Positions 7,805 to 16,681 of a stretch of 20,455 bases of DNA are shown piece by piece. Where the stretch lies: the IMG/VR virus record IMGVR_UViG_3300025098_000358, positions 1-20,455 of that record; one strand, given 5' to 3'. This DNA is from a virus. The notes beneath the pieces are model-generated. The model ran no database searches and was not told the DNA's origin. It saw only the letters and a list, made by a program, of their open reading frames with translations. The position numbers were made by a program, and so were the translations under genes. Within the stretch, counting starts at the first letter, position 1. Each line of letters begins with the position of its first letter.

Positions 7805-10223
7805 GAGCACACCTCAATACGTCTTCAATGTTTTTAATCTCGTCATCAATGGGCTTCATCTCAGCCTCAGCAACTTCAAGTATCTCTTGCATAATAGGGT
7901 CATCAGTAATTCGCGCTCTTACAGGCGGCTGAGTAATAACACCCTCTGCCGATACCCAGTCAGGCATTAAGCCCATTTTCTGATCTGCAAATACAGTTTC
8001 TAAAGTTCCAGCCGTTCGGTTGGTCTCACCATACGGCCCATAATTCAGCCAACTGTTCTGGCCTCTTGTTTCTGTAGTCAGTGCGCGTCTAGCTGGACCA
8101 GTGAATAACTGCATATGCGCTTGGAATGCGTTTTCTTCGCCACGCGCCCTAAAGCCAGCACCCTCAAGAGAGTGACCAAAAGCATCATGCACAGCGCGGA
8201 ATAAATCGTTATTAGTAACAACTTGCTCTTTACCGTTTTGATCTTTCCATCGTAGCCCGCTGTCTTGGAGCAAGATTCTGTTTGGATCGGCTAAACTTTC
8301 TTTGAACTGCTCGAGCGTACCAAAGCCGTCATACGTACCATAGACAGCCATGCGCTTATTCTTTCGCAGATCGCGTATAGCGTTATAAGGGCTTGTATTA
8401 TACGGATCGGTTTTGCCGTCATAGAACGTAAACTCGTAGCCGTCTTCAATAAGTGCGTCGTATTGAGCGCGGGTTTGATTAACTAAGTCTCGATAGGCTT
8501 CTTGTACTGCGGGATCAGAAGGATTGTCCTCCATATCCTCAAAGGCTTGAGCTATACGCCGCGCCCGGTCTTCATCAACCTCTACGTATTCTGCTTGTCG
8601 AGAGAAGGGGATTCCATTGGCTCTAGCGTATTTTTCTGCGGCGCTAGTGATTCTGAGGTCTGGGCCTGTTGCGCCTTCAACTTCTGGCGCTCCTTCGAGT
8701 AGTTGCTCGCGTGGAATTTGATCCGCTGGCGGCGCAGTAACTCGCTCCTGATCGCGTCGTCTTCTGTCTCCGGGGCGTTCGGGTCGTACTTCATCGGCTG
8801 TCCTTAGATTGTTAAACGCTTCAATATCGGCGTCGAAATCTTCTGCAATGCCATTCCTGACAAGTATATCACGTTGGCGTTCTGTAGTCGTTTGTGGTGC
8901 GGCCTTCTGTGGCTGTGGTTCTTCGTACTTAGCCGGTATTTTTGAAGGCTGGTCATACATCTCGCTTCGGGTTTCTCGCTCCGAAAGGAACTGTATGTCT
9001 TGGTTGATTTCTTGCTCAATCAAAATCTCATTGAGACGGCGCTCATACAGGGGTGGAATAACTCCCTGCTTGATTCGATCTAAGTCGCCAAACGCGTCTC
9101 GCGCCACATCGTCTTGGCGCAACATCTCTTGAATCCGGGTAACACGGTCTGACAGACCTGCTTGTTGCTCTTGTGCAAGTTCTTCACCGCGCTCAATAGC
9201 ACGCCTCTTCGCTACTCGGGCAGGTACTCCACGCTCCTTGATAACTTCCTCGGGAACGTCTGAGATCCTTTCTAGCCTAAACTCAAGGTCTTTTAGCTCA
9301 GATCTAAGAGCCTTGCGCTCGCCAGCCTCTAATCGGTTGCCAGCGGTAGCGGTTAGCTCCTCAGTAACTTCTCGCAAAAACTCAGCTTGGACAACATCTC
9401 GGTCAATAGGAGGAATGTCGCCACGCGCTCTAGCAATGTCTAAGTCTTCGATAAGCCGTTCATTAGCCTCTCGAACCATTGCTTCTGGCGTATCAGGCTG
9501 AACAGCGCCAAGCTCATCGGCCTTGCTGTTGACCGCTCGAAGGTATCCAGCCAAACCACCCGCTATACCCCCTAACACAGCGCCTCCTACTGCCGCTGTA
9601 GCGATGTTCGCAAGCGCCTCTTGTGCTGAGTAGGGTGATTCAATATCGAGCTTGTGAGTGTATACAAGTGGCTGTATGGCTAGTTCTGTTGCCGCCGCAA
9701 TGCCAGCTTCAGCTTTGGCAACACGCATTGCATTGGCGGTCACCCCTAAACCTCGGGCGGTTGTTAGCGCCGCGCCTGTACCCATGGTCACAATGCTGAT
9801 CGGATCGAGCATGAATGCAGTCATAGAGCCTACAAACTGAGCCATTCCGCTTCCACGGGATATAACGTCTTGCGCGTATTCTCTGCGCTTACGTAACTTC
9901 TCATTACGCCGCTCGCGTAGCTCTTCATCGGTTGCAAGCAAGCCTGTGTCCTTGGCTATACGGTCGTAATCTATCCGGCCACGTCGGTCGGTATATGGGC
10001 CTCTATCAAACCCGTCATCGACCATGCCACGCAATGCGGCCTGACGCTCGGCATACATTTCGTTATTTAAGGCACTAGAGATCGACAACTCCTCATCAAT
10101 CACAAGGCCAAGAGACGCGCCAAAGACCTCGCCAAATGATGACTCAATAACCAAGTCGTCTGGAGTAAACAGCCTGTATGACTGCTCAAACTCTCGCTTA
10201 CCTTTTTCCGTAACAAACGGCAT
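7797..10223 (-). CDS. Large internal virion / ejection protein with membrane-active N-half and C-terminal HDxFGH module
   Basis: 808 aa, ATG at 10223, starting 2 nt after the TAA of the gp15-like gene; the ribosome site is weak, which suggests coupling. Residues 1-125 are charged with an Arg/Glu-rich helix (95-118). Two hydrophobic Gly/Ala-rich segments follow at about 126-158 and 204-229 (GGAVLGGIAGGLAGYL), typical of phage ejection proteins that enter membranes. Residues about 240-500 are low-complexity, charged and Pro/Arg/Glu-rich, likely coiled or disordered. Residues about 560-770 form a compact module with conserved-looking residues: HDAFGH (679-684), GEEN then H703, TTETRGQNSW (716-725) and ADQKMGLMP. 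This module looks like an independent domain, perhaps metal-binding or enzymatic, but I cannot name its activity. No lytic transglycosylase motif is visible, unlike the T7 gp16 N-terminus. Virion role is from place and composition. Confidence 0.75.
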   Translation of the reverse strand: MPFVTEKGKREFEQSYRLFTPDDLVIESSFGEVFGASLGLVIDEELSISSALNNEMYAERQAALRGMVDDGFDRGPYTDRRGRIDYDRIAKDTGLLATDEELRERRNEKLRKRREYAQDVISRGSGMAQFVGSMTAFMLDPISIVTMGTGAALTTARGLGVTANAMRVAKAEAGIAAATELAIQPLVYTHKLDIESPYSAQEALANIATAAVGGAVLGGIAGGLAGYLRAVNSKADELGAVQPDTPEAMVREANERLIEDLDIARARGDIPPIDRDVVQAEFLREVTEELTATAGNRLEAGERKALRSELKDLEFRLERISDVPEEVIKERGVPARVAKRRAIERGEELAQEQQAGLSDRVTRIQEMLRQDDVARDAFGDLDRIKQGVIPPLYERRLNEILIEQEINQDIQFLSERETRSEMYDQPSKIPAKYEEPQPQKAAPQTTTERQRDILVRNGIAEDFDADIEAFNNLRTADEVRPERPGDRRRRDQERVTAPPADQIPREQLLEGAPEVEGATGPDLRITSAAEKYARANGIPFSRQAEYVEVDEDRARRIAQAFEDMEDNPSDPAVQEAYRDLVNQTRAQYDALIEDGYEFTFYDGKTDPYNTSPYNAIRDLRKNKRMAVYGTYDGFGTLEQFKESLADPNRILLQDSGLRWKDQNGKEQVVTNNDLFRAVHDAFGHSLEGAGFRARGEENAFQAHMQLFTGPARRALTTETRGQNSWLNYGPYGETNRTAGTLETVFADQKMGLMPDWVSAEGVITQPPVRARITDDPIMQEILEVAEAEMKPIDDEIKNIEDVLRCALG

Positions 10224-10225
10224 TG

Positions 10226-12265
10226 TTATCGACCAGTATTACGCCGCGACCTTCGCGGTGCCATTTCGCTTACAACCGATTCATCGTACTTAAAGGTAAA
10301 TGGGTTGCCGTTTTTGTTAATTAATTTAGCGTTATCACGAATTACCAAGTTGTATTCGTTCTTGTTGTTTGGGACGCTGACAACGCGAGCATTTTGAATT
10401 TGCTTAATAGCTTGGCGAGTGGTCATCCCGCCTATACCACCATACGTTTCAAGCCAATCCTCATTGACTCTATCAAGCATCTTCTCAAACTGATTTTCTG
10501 TCACATCTCTTGGCAGTTGATACTTGCCTTTGTTGAATGTGCCAATCCCGCCGGTAATAGCCGCCAATGAGTCTTCGAATACACCTGATTGAAACCCTTT
10601 GCTGGGGTCTGGGTTGCTTTGAACATAATGGTTAAGAGCGGCTTCAATTACTAACCCACGATCTGACGATGGGTAAACTTCACCAACTGGCCCTAAGTAA
10701 TCATCAGCTACGCCTATGTAGTCTTGGAATGAAGGCATCTTTGCCTGACCTGTTGCCACCATCTCTTGGCCTTTGAAGGCTGTTTTTTGCACTGTGACAT
10801 CATTGGTTGCGCCAATCTCTGAAAACAACGGATTGCCAACTTTGCTAATTATGTCCCAAACTGCCGGGTCTTGGTTAAGGCTTTGAGCTATGCTTGTTTT
10901 TTCTTTAAAGGTCATTTCTTCAAGAATATCGCTAAACGCATCAGCTTCCGCGTCAGTCATTGCCGGTATATCGCGCCCATAGTGAATAGATGCCTTCTTG
11001 GCCTCAGATACTCTATCAATCCATGATTGAGGATCGCTCATATCAAGTGGCACGTCAGACACTATGCCCTGCTTAATAGCAAAGCCCATTGGGTCTTTAT
11101 TTAGCTGAGTGTTTATGCCGTTCTGGGCTTTTTCAAGTGCGGCTACCCTATCTGCATCCTCAAGACTTATTGCATCCGCCTGTGTTAATACAGCAGATCG
11201 CTGTGACGCAGACATCAAAGCAAAACTGCCAACTTCTTCACCAAGTTGGAATTCATCTTCGTACTCAGTGCCGACAACGGCAGTCGCAAGCTCTTTTGCT
11301 TCAGCGGGATCAACTTTTACACCAAGCGATACAGCAGTTAAGTAGTCGCCTACCTGCTCTTTAAGCGCATCATTTGCGGCTTTGGTTGACGCTTCAAATA
11401 TGGATTTTTGACGTGATACTGTTTGAGCAGTCGCATACTTCCAAGCATCCCATTCAGCGGCTTCAAACTGATCAGGTCTTTCGGCATCAGCAATTAAGCC
11501 ATATGCCGTACCAAAATCATTAGCATCCATAGACTGCCGGACTTCGCGCATGATTGCGCCAGTAGCAAGGCTTTGCTCTACGCTCTTAGTAATAGAATCG
11601 GTGTAACCTGCCTTTACATCTCCAGCATCTTCAAGAGCGCGAGCCGATGAAACTGCCTCTATGCCAAGTTGTTCGGCGTGAGAAACATCGCCTTCTTGAG
11701 ACTCAGTGGATATCTGTAATAACTTGTTGTCGATGTTGTTGGTAGTGGTATCAACCGCAACAGCCCTAGCTCGCTTGCGGCCTAGCTCTGCAACTCTTAC
11801 GCCATTACGCTCAAACGCCTCATCGTAAACAGAGCGGAGCATTGGTTGGAATCGCTCATCGACGTTTTGCGATAAGCCTTGAAAGTATTTGTTGGCATTT
11901 TGCGAGAACTGCTCAAAGTCACCATCTGACTCTACATTAAAACGATCAACAGCCGACCGTATGTCTGAGGTAACTTCGTTGATATATGCGTTTTCTACGG
12001 TCTGGTTGAATGACTGGTCATATATGCTGATAGCACTTAACAAGCCCTCTTTGATCTCGGGTGATCGGCCCTCTTCTGCCGCCGCCAGTGCTTCCGCCGA
12101 TGCGTCTTCAATAGCCTTTCTTTTTTGGATGCGACCGCCAACCTCAAACGCAATGTCTCCGACCTGTTCAGCCAAGCCAGAAAGAGCCTGCAAGCGTTTA
12201 GCCTGAGACGTATCTACACCTGTTGGTGTAAACCTGCCGTAGTAATCAATGCGCTTCTGAGCCAT
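10226..12265 (-). CDS. Internal virion protein, T7 gp15-like
   Basis: 679 aa, ATG at 12265 with an AAGGA site 7 nt upstream, 10 nt after the previous gene. It is a long, almost wholly helical, acidic protein rich in Ala, Glu, Asp and Gln, with no Cys evident and no membrane segment. The N-terminus (IDYYGRFTPTGVDTSQAKRL) and the repeated helix-rich layout fit the middle inner-core protein of T7-like virions (gp15, 747 aa), which forms the periplasmic part of the DNA ejection channel. The C-terminal tail is strongly basic (APRRSRRNTGR). The assignment rests on gene order (between the gp14-like and the gp16-like genes), length and composition rather than on a diagnostic motif. It could also be a general phage structural protein of unknown function. 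Confidence 0.75.
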   Translation of the reverse strand: MAQKRIDYYGRFTPTGVDTSQAKRLQALSGLAEQVGDIAFEVGGRIQKRKAIEDASAEALAAAEEGRSPEIKEGLLSAISIYDQSFNQTVENAYINEVTSDIRSAVDRFNVESDGDFEQFSQNANKYFQGLSQNVDERFQPMLRSVYDEAFERNGVRVAELGRKRARAVAVDTTTNNIDNKLLQISTESQEGDVSHAEQLGIEAVSSARALEDAGDVKAGYTDSITKSVEQSLATGAIMREVRQSMDANDFGTAYGLIADAERPDQFEAAEWDAWKYATAQTVSRQKSIFEASTKAANDALKEQVGDYLTAVSLGVKVDPAEAKELATAVVGTEYEDEFQLGEEVGSFALMSASQRSAVLTQADAISLEDADRVAALEKAQNGINTQLNKDPMGFAIKQGIVSDVPLDMSDPQSWIDRVSEAKKASIHYGRDIPAMTDAEADAFSDILEEMTFKEKTSIAQSLNQDPAVWDIISKVGNPLFSEIGATNDVTVQKTAFKGQEMVATGQAKMPSFQDYIGVADDYLGPVGEVYPSSDRGLVIEAALNHYVQSNPDPSKGFQSGVFEDSLAAITGGIGTFNKGKYQLPRDVTENQFEKMLDRVNEDWLETYGGIGGMTTRQAIKQIQNARVVSVPNNKNEYNLVIRDNAKLINKNGNPFTFKYDESVVSEMAPRRSRRNTGR

Positions 12266-12275
12266 CTACTTATCC

Positions 12276-12749
12276 TTAAAACGCTGGTCCACCACCAGAC
12301 GATCCGCCCGATGATCCGCCCGATGATCCGCCACCAGTTGCGCCTAACTGAGCAACTTTCACGCCTGTTTGTAGCAGTGTGCTTGCCGCGCCTAACTGGC
12401 CCGCTTGTCTTGCCGCTTGTGCTTGACGCTCTAGTGACGCCCTTCTTAGGCGTTCTGATAGGTCAATAGTCATTTCACTAAGACCTACTTGCTTCGCGCT
12501 TTCCAATGCCAGACTAGCTGGCGTACCTTCCCCAGATATTCCCGCCGTTGAGAGCGCCGCGACGTTAGCCGCTAGTGCTCGGTTTAATTCTTGCCGACGC
12601 TGTAGCTCTTGGCTTTGCGCGGCTACCTCTTCCTGCCTCGCTTGCTCTTTAAAGCTTTCCTCTTGAGCTTTGCCAGCTTGTACTTGACCGTACATTGATA
12701 CGCCAGTAGATGCCGCCATTGCGATAGCCAATATAGTAAACGGGTCCAT
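12276..12749 (-). CDS. Small internal virion protein, T7 gp14-like
   Basis: 157 aa. The ATG at 12749 directly follows the TAG of the tail tubular B gene, with GAGGG just upstream. It starts with a short hydrophobic segment (FTILAIAMAASTGVSMYG, residues 4-21) and continues as a long Gln/Ala/Glu/Arg-rich helix (22-60, 85-125), the layout of the smallest inner-core protein, which sits in the outer membrane after ejection. A GTPASLALESA segment at about 76-86 is also common in this family. The C-terminus is a Gly/Ser tract (three GGSS units) encoded by a 12-nt tandem repeat. Function is inferred from order and architecture; T7 gp14 is 196 aa, so this is a little short. Confidence 0.78.
   Translation of the reverse strand: MDPFTILAIAMAASTGVSMYGQVQAGKAQEESFKEQARQEEVAAQSQELQRRQELNRALAANVAALSTAGISGEGTPASLALESAKQVGLSEMTIDLSERLRRASLERQAQAARQAGQLGAASTLLQTGVKVAQLGATGGGSSGGSSGGSSGGGPAF
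12301..12336 (-). repeat. 12-nt tandem repeat encoding a Gly/Ser tail
   Basis: Two exact units of gatccgcccgat (12301-12312 and 12313-12324) are followed by a diverged third (gatccgccacca). They encode the GGSS repeats at the C-terminus of the gp14-like protein. The unit count could change by slippage without shifting the frame. Confidence 0.85.
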
Positions 12750-15242
12750 CTAGTTACCCTCAACTTCGTATTCAATCATCTGTATGTGCATGGGAGTAGG
12801 ATCAGGACACGTAATTGTCGGCACGACCTCTCTCCCCCAGCCGTTAATATCGTAAACATCTTCTATTATGCCACTTGTGGGGACAATAGACTCGGGACTT
12901 AATGGCGATTCATCCCCAGCAGGGCCGAATGCCCGGATAGGTACAGCAATGCCATCAATCTGTATGCCGGAAGACTCGTAGACACGCAGGTTCATGCGAA
13001 CAATCTTCTTCAACCGCATCTGGTTCTGGCCTGATCCGATGTTGGTGTTCAGTGGCATGGGCTTGATAGTGGGAGCAAACAGAATGCCAACCTCATAATC
13101 TCCGGAATATTCCTCATTGGAATCCAAAGTGATCTTGTTGGAGGACACAGTGCGCCGATCTAACACGTAATTCTCTGTATCGACTAGAACACTGACCTCT
13201 TCGCCGTTCAAATGCTCTAGCCCGGTAACGTCTGAGCCAGTGCGCGTATTCTTAACAGAGCAATCGAGCATGTAATTGAAGTCCCAGCGCTCAACAAATT
13301 GTTTATCAGAGCCGTCAATCTCTCTTTCGACGATCATGTATAGCTCATCATCGACAACCGTTACGCTTTTAATCTGCCCGGTCGTGTTCCATTGCGTGAA
13401 GCCGTTGATGTCTTGGCTTCTCAAGGTGTTCAAGATAGTCGCTGTGCCGTCCGTGTTTACGATGAATAGCCAGTTAGCGTCATCACTCGCAGTACCCGCT
13501 AGGAGCGCCATATCGACCGGCTGGTTGATCAAGTGAGAGGCCAGTACCGACCTATCGTCTGTGGTGTAAGCGTCCTCGTTAAACGAATACAGGAAGCTCA
13601 GGAGGGACTTACCGTGGCGGTCTACAAATATGGTCGAGCCATCAACGTCTTGCACTTCTACATTGCCAGATCCATGCGAGGTCTGTGGCTGAATGTTAAT
13701 GCTGGAGGGTGTTACGGGCCTGCTGGTTACTGCAAATTCCGCGCCAGATGTAAATATCTGCAAGTTACGACCGGGGTACACGTCAACAATGTCATTCAGC
13801 TTGCGTGAAGAGATAGTGGCAAAGATAGCCTCATCGTCGTCACCATCATCAATGTCAAAGTCAAAAAATGCGCCAGTCTTAGACATGAAGACAGACTGAG
13901 GCTTTGACTTTGTTCCGCCTAGAACAAGACGGCCTTCATAGAAGCAAATGCTTTGCGGCCAGCCACGCTGAGTAGACCATACATTTTCTTTACGGGGAGA
14001 GCCTGATTGCGTCTTAGTGAACTCGATCTCGTGATCAGCAGAGCCTTCGGTTACATAAGCAGAAAAAAGCTCAAAATCTTTGGTGGATTCCCCAGAGATA
14101 GTAATTGTGTACTGATCCAAGCCAGTCCTTGCAACTGCTACGCCCGTTTCACCGAACACAGGCATTTCTTGCAGGTTTTTCTGGATGTTAAAGACGGTCG
14201 CCGATTGCTCATCCGCGTTGTCGTCGCCAGCATAGCTAATTGACTTGGACAATACGCCCTCAATATCTACCTCAAATCGGTCGCCTTTCTTCCATTGACC
14301 CGAACCAGAATGCCCCAGCGTCATAACCTGTATTTCATTCACAGGCGTAGGACTGTTGTCATCATCAAAATCGTATTGGGGGACATTGACAAAAGGAATG
14401 TCGTCTAAGAACCACTCATCATCCTCGCCAAGATTGACAAGGCGCTGAGGCACAAGGTTTTTTTGCACAATCAGCATTACGTTTTCGATTTGCGCTACGC
14501 GAAGCGTATCAGGGAAGCCAACCTCTAGCTTGATGTCTGCAACATACGTGTTTGGCGCTCTATAAATACGCAGGTTCTCTTGCGTAAACTCAAGCAGATA
14601 ATGGCGGTCATCCTCTACACTGAAGCTCTCAACACGACACTTGCGAATAAGCCCGTTGGGTTTCTGCAAATTAAACTCAGCAAGCGTAAGAGCTGCGGAG
14701 CCTAAGTCCAAAGAGCCAACCCTAACTAACTGCCAGTATCTAGCGCTGTGGTCTATGCGGATGCGGAAGTCCTGAGCCTCTGTCCCAATCAAGGGAACAG
14801 ACGCGATGGTCGTGTAGGTCACGTCATCGTCTGAATACTGGATCTTGAACTGCGAGCTTGTGCCACTTGAAAGCCTGATCTTGCGCAAGTCTACAAACTG
14901 AACTGTCTGTGCTGTCGTGATATCGTACTTTGCAACCACAAAGGGATCGGTCGTGCCGATTGTGCCAGTCGTTGTGGTCGTTACGTCGGAACCGTCATTG
15001 ATCAGAAGCCCGCTACCGCCGTTGGGCATGGTTGGGAATCCGGTCTGAGTAGTTAGACCGCCAACAGTCTCGCCGATAAACTCAGTGCCGGGGCGTCTAC
15101 GCATACCGCCTTGAGGGACAATGACGACGTTATCGGCAGTCTCTACCGCCTGATAGTACTGATTAATATCAATGCGACCCTTGAGAAGCGGAGATAGCTC
15201 GCCACTCACGAAGCTAGACTGAATGAATCGAGTCTTAGCCAT
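12750..15242 (-). CDS. Tail tubular protein B (T7 gp12-like nozzle protein)
   Basis: 830 aa, close to T7 gp12 (794 aa). The ATG at 15242 overlaps the TAA of tail tubular A by one base (TAATG), with GAGGT just upstream. The N-terminus has the hallmark of this family: FVSGELSPLLKGRIDINQY, then NVVIVPQGGMRRRPGTEF. The rest is beta-rich, with a central region VWSTQRGWPQSICFYEGRLVLGG and a later NIQPQTSHGSGNVE stretch that recur in podovirus nozzle or stabilisation proteins. The product forms the distal nozzle of the short tail and connects with tubular A and the fibre. Recognition is by residue pattern; order agrees. Confidence 0.93.
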   Translation of the reverse strand: MAKTRFIQSSFVSGELSPLLKGRIDINQYYQAVETADNVVIVPQGGMRRRPGTEFIGETVGGLTTQTGFPTMPNGGSGLLINDGSDVTTTTTGTIGTTDPFVVAKYDITTAQTVQFVDLRKIRLSSGTSSQFKIQYSDDDVTYTTIASVPLIGTEAQDFRIRIDHSARYWQLVRVGSLDLGSAALTLAEFNLQKPNGLIRKCRVESFSVEDDRHYLLEFTQENLRIYRAPNTYVADIKLEVGFPDTLRVAQIENVMLIVQKNLVPQRLVNLGEDDEWFLDDIPFVNVPQYDFDDDNSPTPVNEIQVMTLGHSGSGQWKKGDRFEVDIEGVLSKSISYAGDDNADEQSATVFNIQKNLQEMPVFGETGVAVARTGLDQYTITISGESTKDFELFSAYVTEGSADHEIEFTKTQSGSPRKENVWSTQRGWPQSICFYEGRLVLGGTKSKPQSVFMSKTGAFFDFDIDDGDDDEAIFATISSRKLNDIVDVYPGRNLQIFTSGAEFAVTSRPVTPSSINIQPQTSHGSGNVEVQDVDGSTIFVDRHGKSLLSFLYSFNEDAYTTDDRSVLASHLINQPVDMALLAGTASDDANWLFIVNTDGTATILNTLRSQDINGFTQWNTTGQIKSVTVVDDELYMIVEREIDGSDKQFVERWDFNYMLDCSVKNTRTGSDVTGLEHLNGEEVSVLVDTENYVLDRRTVSSNKITLDSNEEYSGDYEVGILFAPTIKPMPLNTNIGSGQNQMRLKKIVRMNLRVYESSGIQIDGIAVPIRAFGPAGDESPLSPESIVPTSGIIEDVYDINGWGREVVPTITCPDPTPMHIQMIEYEVEGN

Positions 15243-15802
15243 TAGAACCTCACATTAGTGAATGGGTTACTTCGTACTTGCTCGGTTGGGTACTGCTGAG
15301 AGTCCGTGAATCGCGCCATACGGGACGCATTCACATAAGCCGCCGCCATCTCACCCCTAGCCGCTGAGCTGTCCCTAATGCTCGCCGCGAAGTCCATAGC
15401 CAATGCGTACTCAATCATCTTTGCAAAGTACACAGGCCAATCATTTTCTGGCGTATTAGCAATGTAGTCAGCGTATAGGGCTTGGGTAGAATTGCTGTAA
15501 ACCTTATCGCCGTACACCTGATAGTTGGAATCAGGGGTAACAGTGATCAAGAACAGCATGTCAGTAGGTAGCTGGTAGATGCTGCGCCAGCCATTGGGGT
15601 CAACCGGGGTGTCAGTCAGCAGAGATATCTGTGCCTTTCTACGTGCAAATCCCCAACGATGCTTGGTTAGCTCGTTCTGGACGATGTTGTCGTAAAGATT
15701 GTTAGCTACTGTCTCGCGCCGTGACCCGCCTGTCAGTGAGTTAATAGGAGTATCACCAATCAGAATCAGTGCATTGCTAATTAAGTCGATCTTGCTCGCC
15801 AT
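15242..15802 (-). CDS. Tail tubular protein A (T7 gp11-like gatekeeper)
   Basis: 186 aa (T7 gp11: 196). The ATG at 15802 is preceded by GGGTGGG, a partial ribosome site. The start IDLISNALILIGDTPINSL, the mid-section ELTKHRWGFARRKAQISLL, and YQLPTDMLFLITV are the usual signature of podovirus tail tubular A / head-tail adaptor proteins. It forms the ring between portal and nozzle. It is the first gene after the likely terminator hairpin, so its expression probably depends on read-through. Confidence 0.92.
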   Translation of the reverse strand: MASKIDLISNALILIGDTPINSLTGGSRRETVANNLYDNIVQNELTKHRWGFARRKAQISLLTDTPVDPNGWRSIYQLPTDMLFLITVTPDSNYQVYGDKVYSNSTQALYADYIANTPENDWPVYFAKMIEYALAMDFAASIRDSSAARGEMAAAYVNASRMARFTDSQQYPTEQVRSNPFTNVRF

Positions 15803-15813
15803 AACCCACCCGG

Positions 15814-15840
15814 AAATAGAATGGCCCCCGAAGGGGCCGG
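15814..15840 (-). terminator. GC hairpin downstream of the capsid gene, likely terminator
   Basis: On the minus strand GGCCCC-TTCG-GGGGCC (15838 to 15823) forms a perfect 6-bp GC stem with a very stable UUCG tetraloop, starting 10 nt after the capsid stop codon. It is followed by ATTCTATTT, a modest U-rich tract. T7 has its T-phi terminator at exactly this place, between gene 10 and gene 11, where partial read-through sets the capsid excess. Termination efficiency is inferred. Confidence 0.75.
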
Positions 15841-15847
15841 ATAAGAC

Positions 15848-16681
15848 TTATGCAGTCTTGTCGTACTGGACCTTAACCAAACCGCCTTCGTCACGTACAA
15901 CAGAACCAGCCTTGAGCATACCGTTAGTAAGCCAAGAAGTTTTCTGAGGTACATAGTTGATTTCGGTCTTCATGTCGATGCCGATGGCCAAGCCAACAGC
16001 AGGACGCTGGAAGAACCAAGAATCAACAACATTAGACGCTTCAGTCAGACCGCCTTCCGCACGAGTTTCAAGGATGATGAACTGGAAGCCAACGAGAGTG
16101 TTGATCTCACCAGATACAAGAGCCTTGACTGCTTGGTAGTCAGATGAAACTGCTTTCTCGTCGCCCAAAAGACCGCCAAGACCGCCAGCTTCGATGACAG
16201 CAAACAGCTCAGTGTTTGGAACACCTTGGTCACGTAGCTCAACCTGCGCCGCGTTAATCTTAGCGATAGTCAAGTTAGTACCACCAGCAGGAACAGCAGT
16301 TGTCAGTGGAGTAGAAGCATCCATTGCATCAATAACGAGCTGATCGCAACGACGACCCAAAGCACCGGCGATAGTAGTCGCCAGCTCTTGCTTCTCGTCG
16401 AAGTTTACGTCTTGTGCGTCGAAGATGTCGGTGTACTCAGGAGCATTCCAGTTTGCGAGAGTCGCAGTCTTGAATGCATGTCCTACGTCCATTGGATCAA
16501 CATCAGCGGAGCTAGTCTTCTGGTTTGCAAGACCTTTACCCATACGACGGAACTTGTAGGTGTCACCTACTACGTTGTTTCGGAGTGTGACAGCGTTCTT
16601 GAGCAAGCCAGCGTTCGCATAAGCGTGCTTTACCATGCTGTCAAATTCAGTTACCGCTACTGCGGAGAGATTAATTGACAT
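15848..16681 (-). CDS. Major capsid protein
   Basis: 277 aa. The ATG at 16681 has a strong GAGGAG ribosome site 8 nt upstream, the best in the window, as expected for the most abundant protein. It sits directly after the scaffold gene and before tail tubular A. Residues 1-60 (FDSMVKHAYANAGLLKNAV, then GDTYKFRRMGKG) form a typical N-arm/E-loop-like region. Residues 106-120 (GALGRRCDQLVIDAM) and the NLTIAKINAAQVELRDQGVP stretch recur in phage capsid proteins with the HK97 fold. It is shorter than T7 gp10A (345 aa), so it probably belongs to another capsid family within podoviruses. The fold is inferred from family knowledge. No slippery site for a 10B-like extension is evident. Confidence 0.9.
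   Translation of the reverse strand: MSINLSAVAVTEFDSMVKHAYANAGLLKNAVTLRNNVVGDTYKFRRMGKGLANQKTSSADVDPMDVGHAFKTATLANWNAPEYTDIFDAQDVNFDEKQELATTIAGALGRRCDQLVIDAMDASTPLTTAVPAGGTNLTIAKINAAQVELRDQGVPNTELFAVIEAGGLGGLLGDEKAVSSDYQAVKALVSGEINTLVGFQFIILETRAEGGLTEASNVVDSWFFQRPAVGLAIGIDMKTEINYVPQKTSWLTNGMLKAGSVVRDEGGLVKVQYDKTA

Noticed and set aside
8582-9019. Short minus-strand frames of 70 and 71 aa inside the 808-aa gene
   Set aside because: Out-of-frame reading of the low-complexity charged middle region; no ribosome site or recognisable content.
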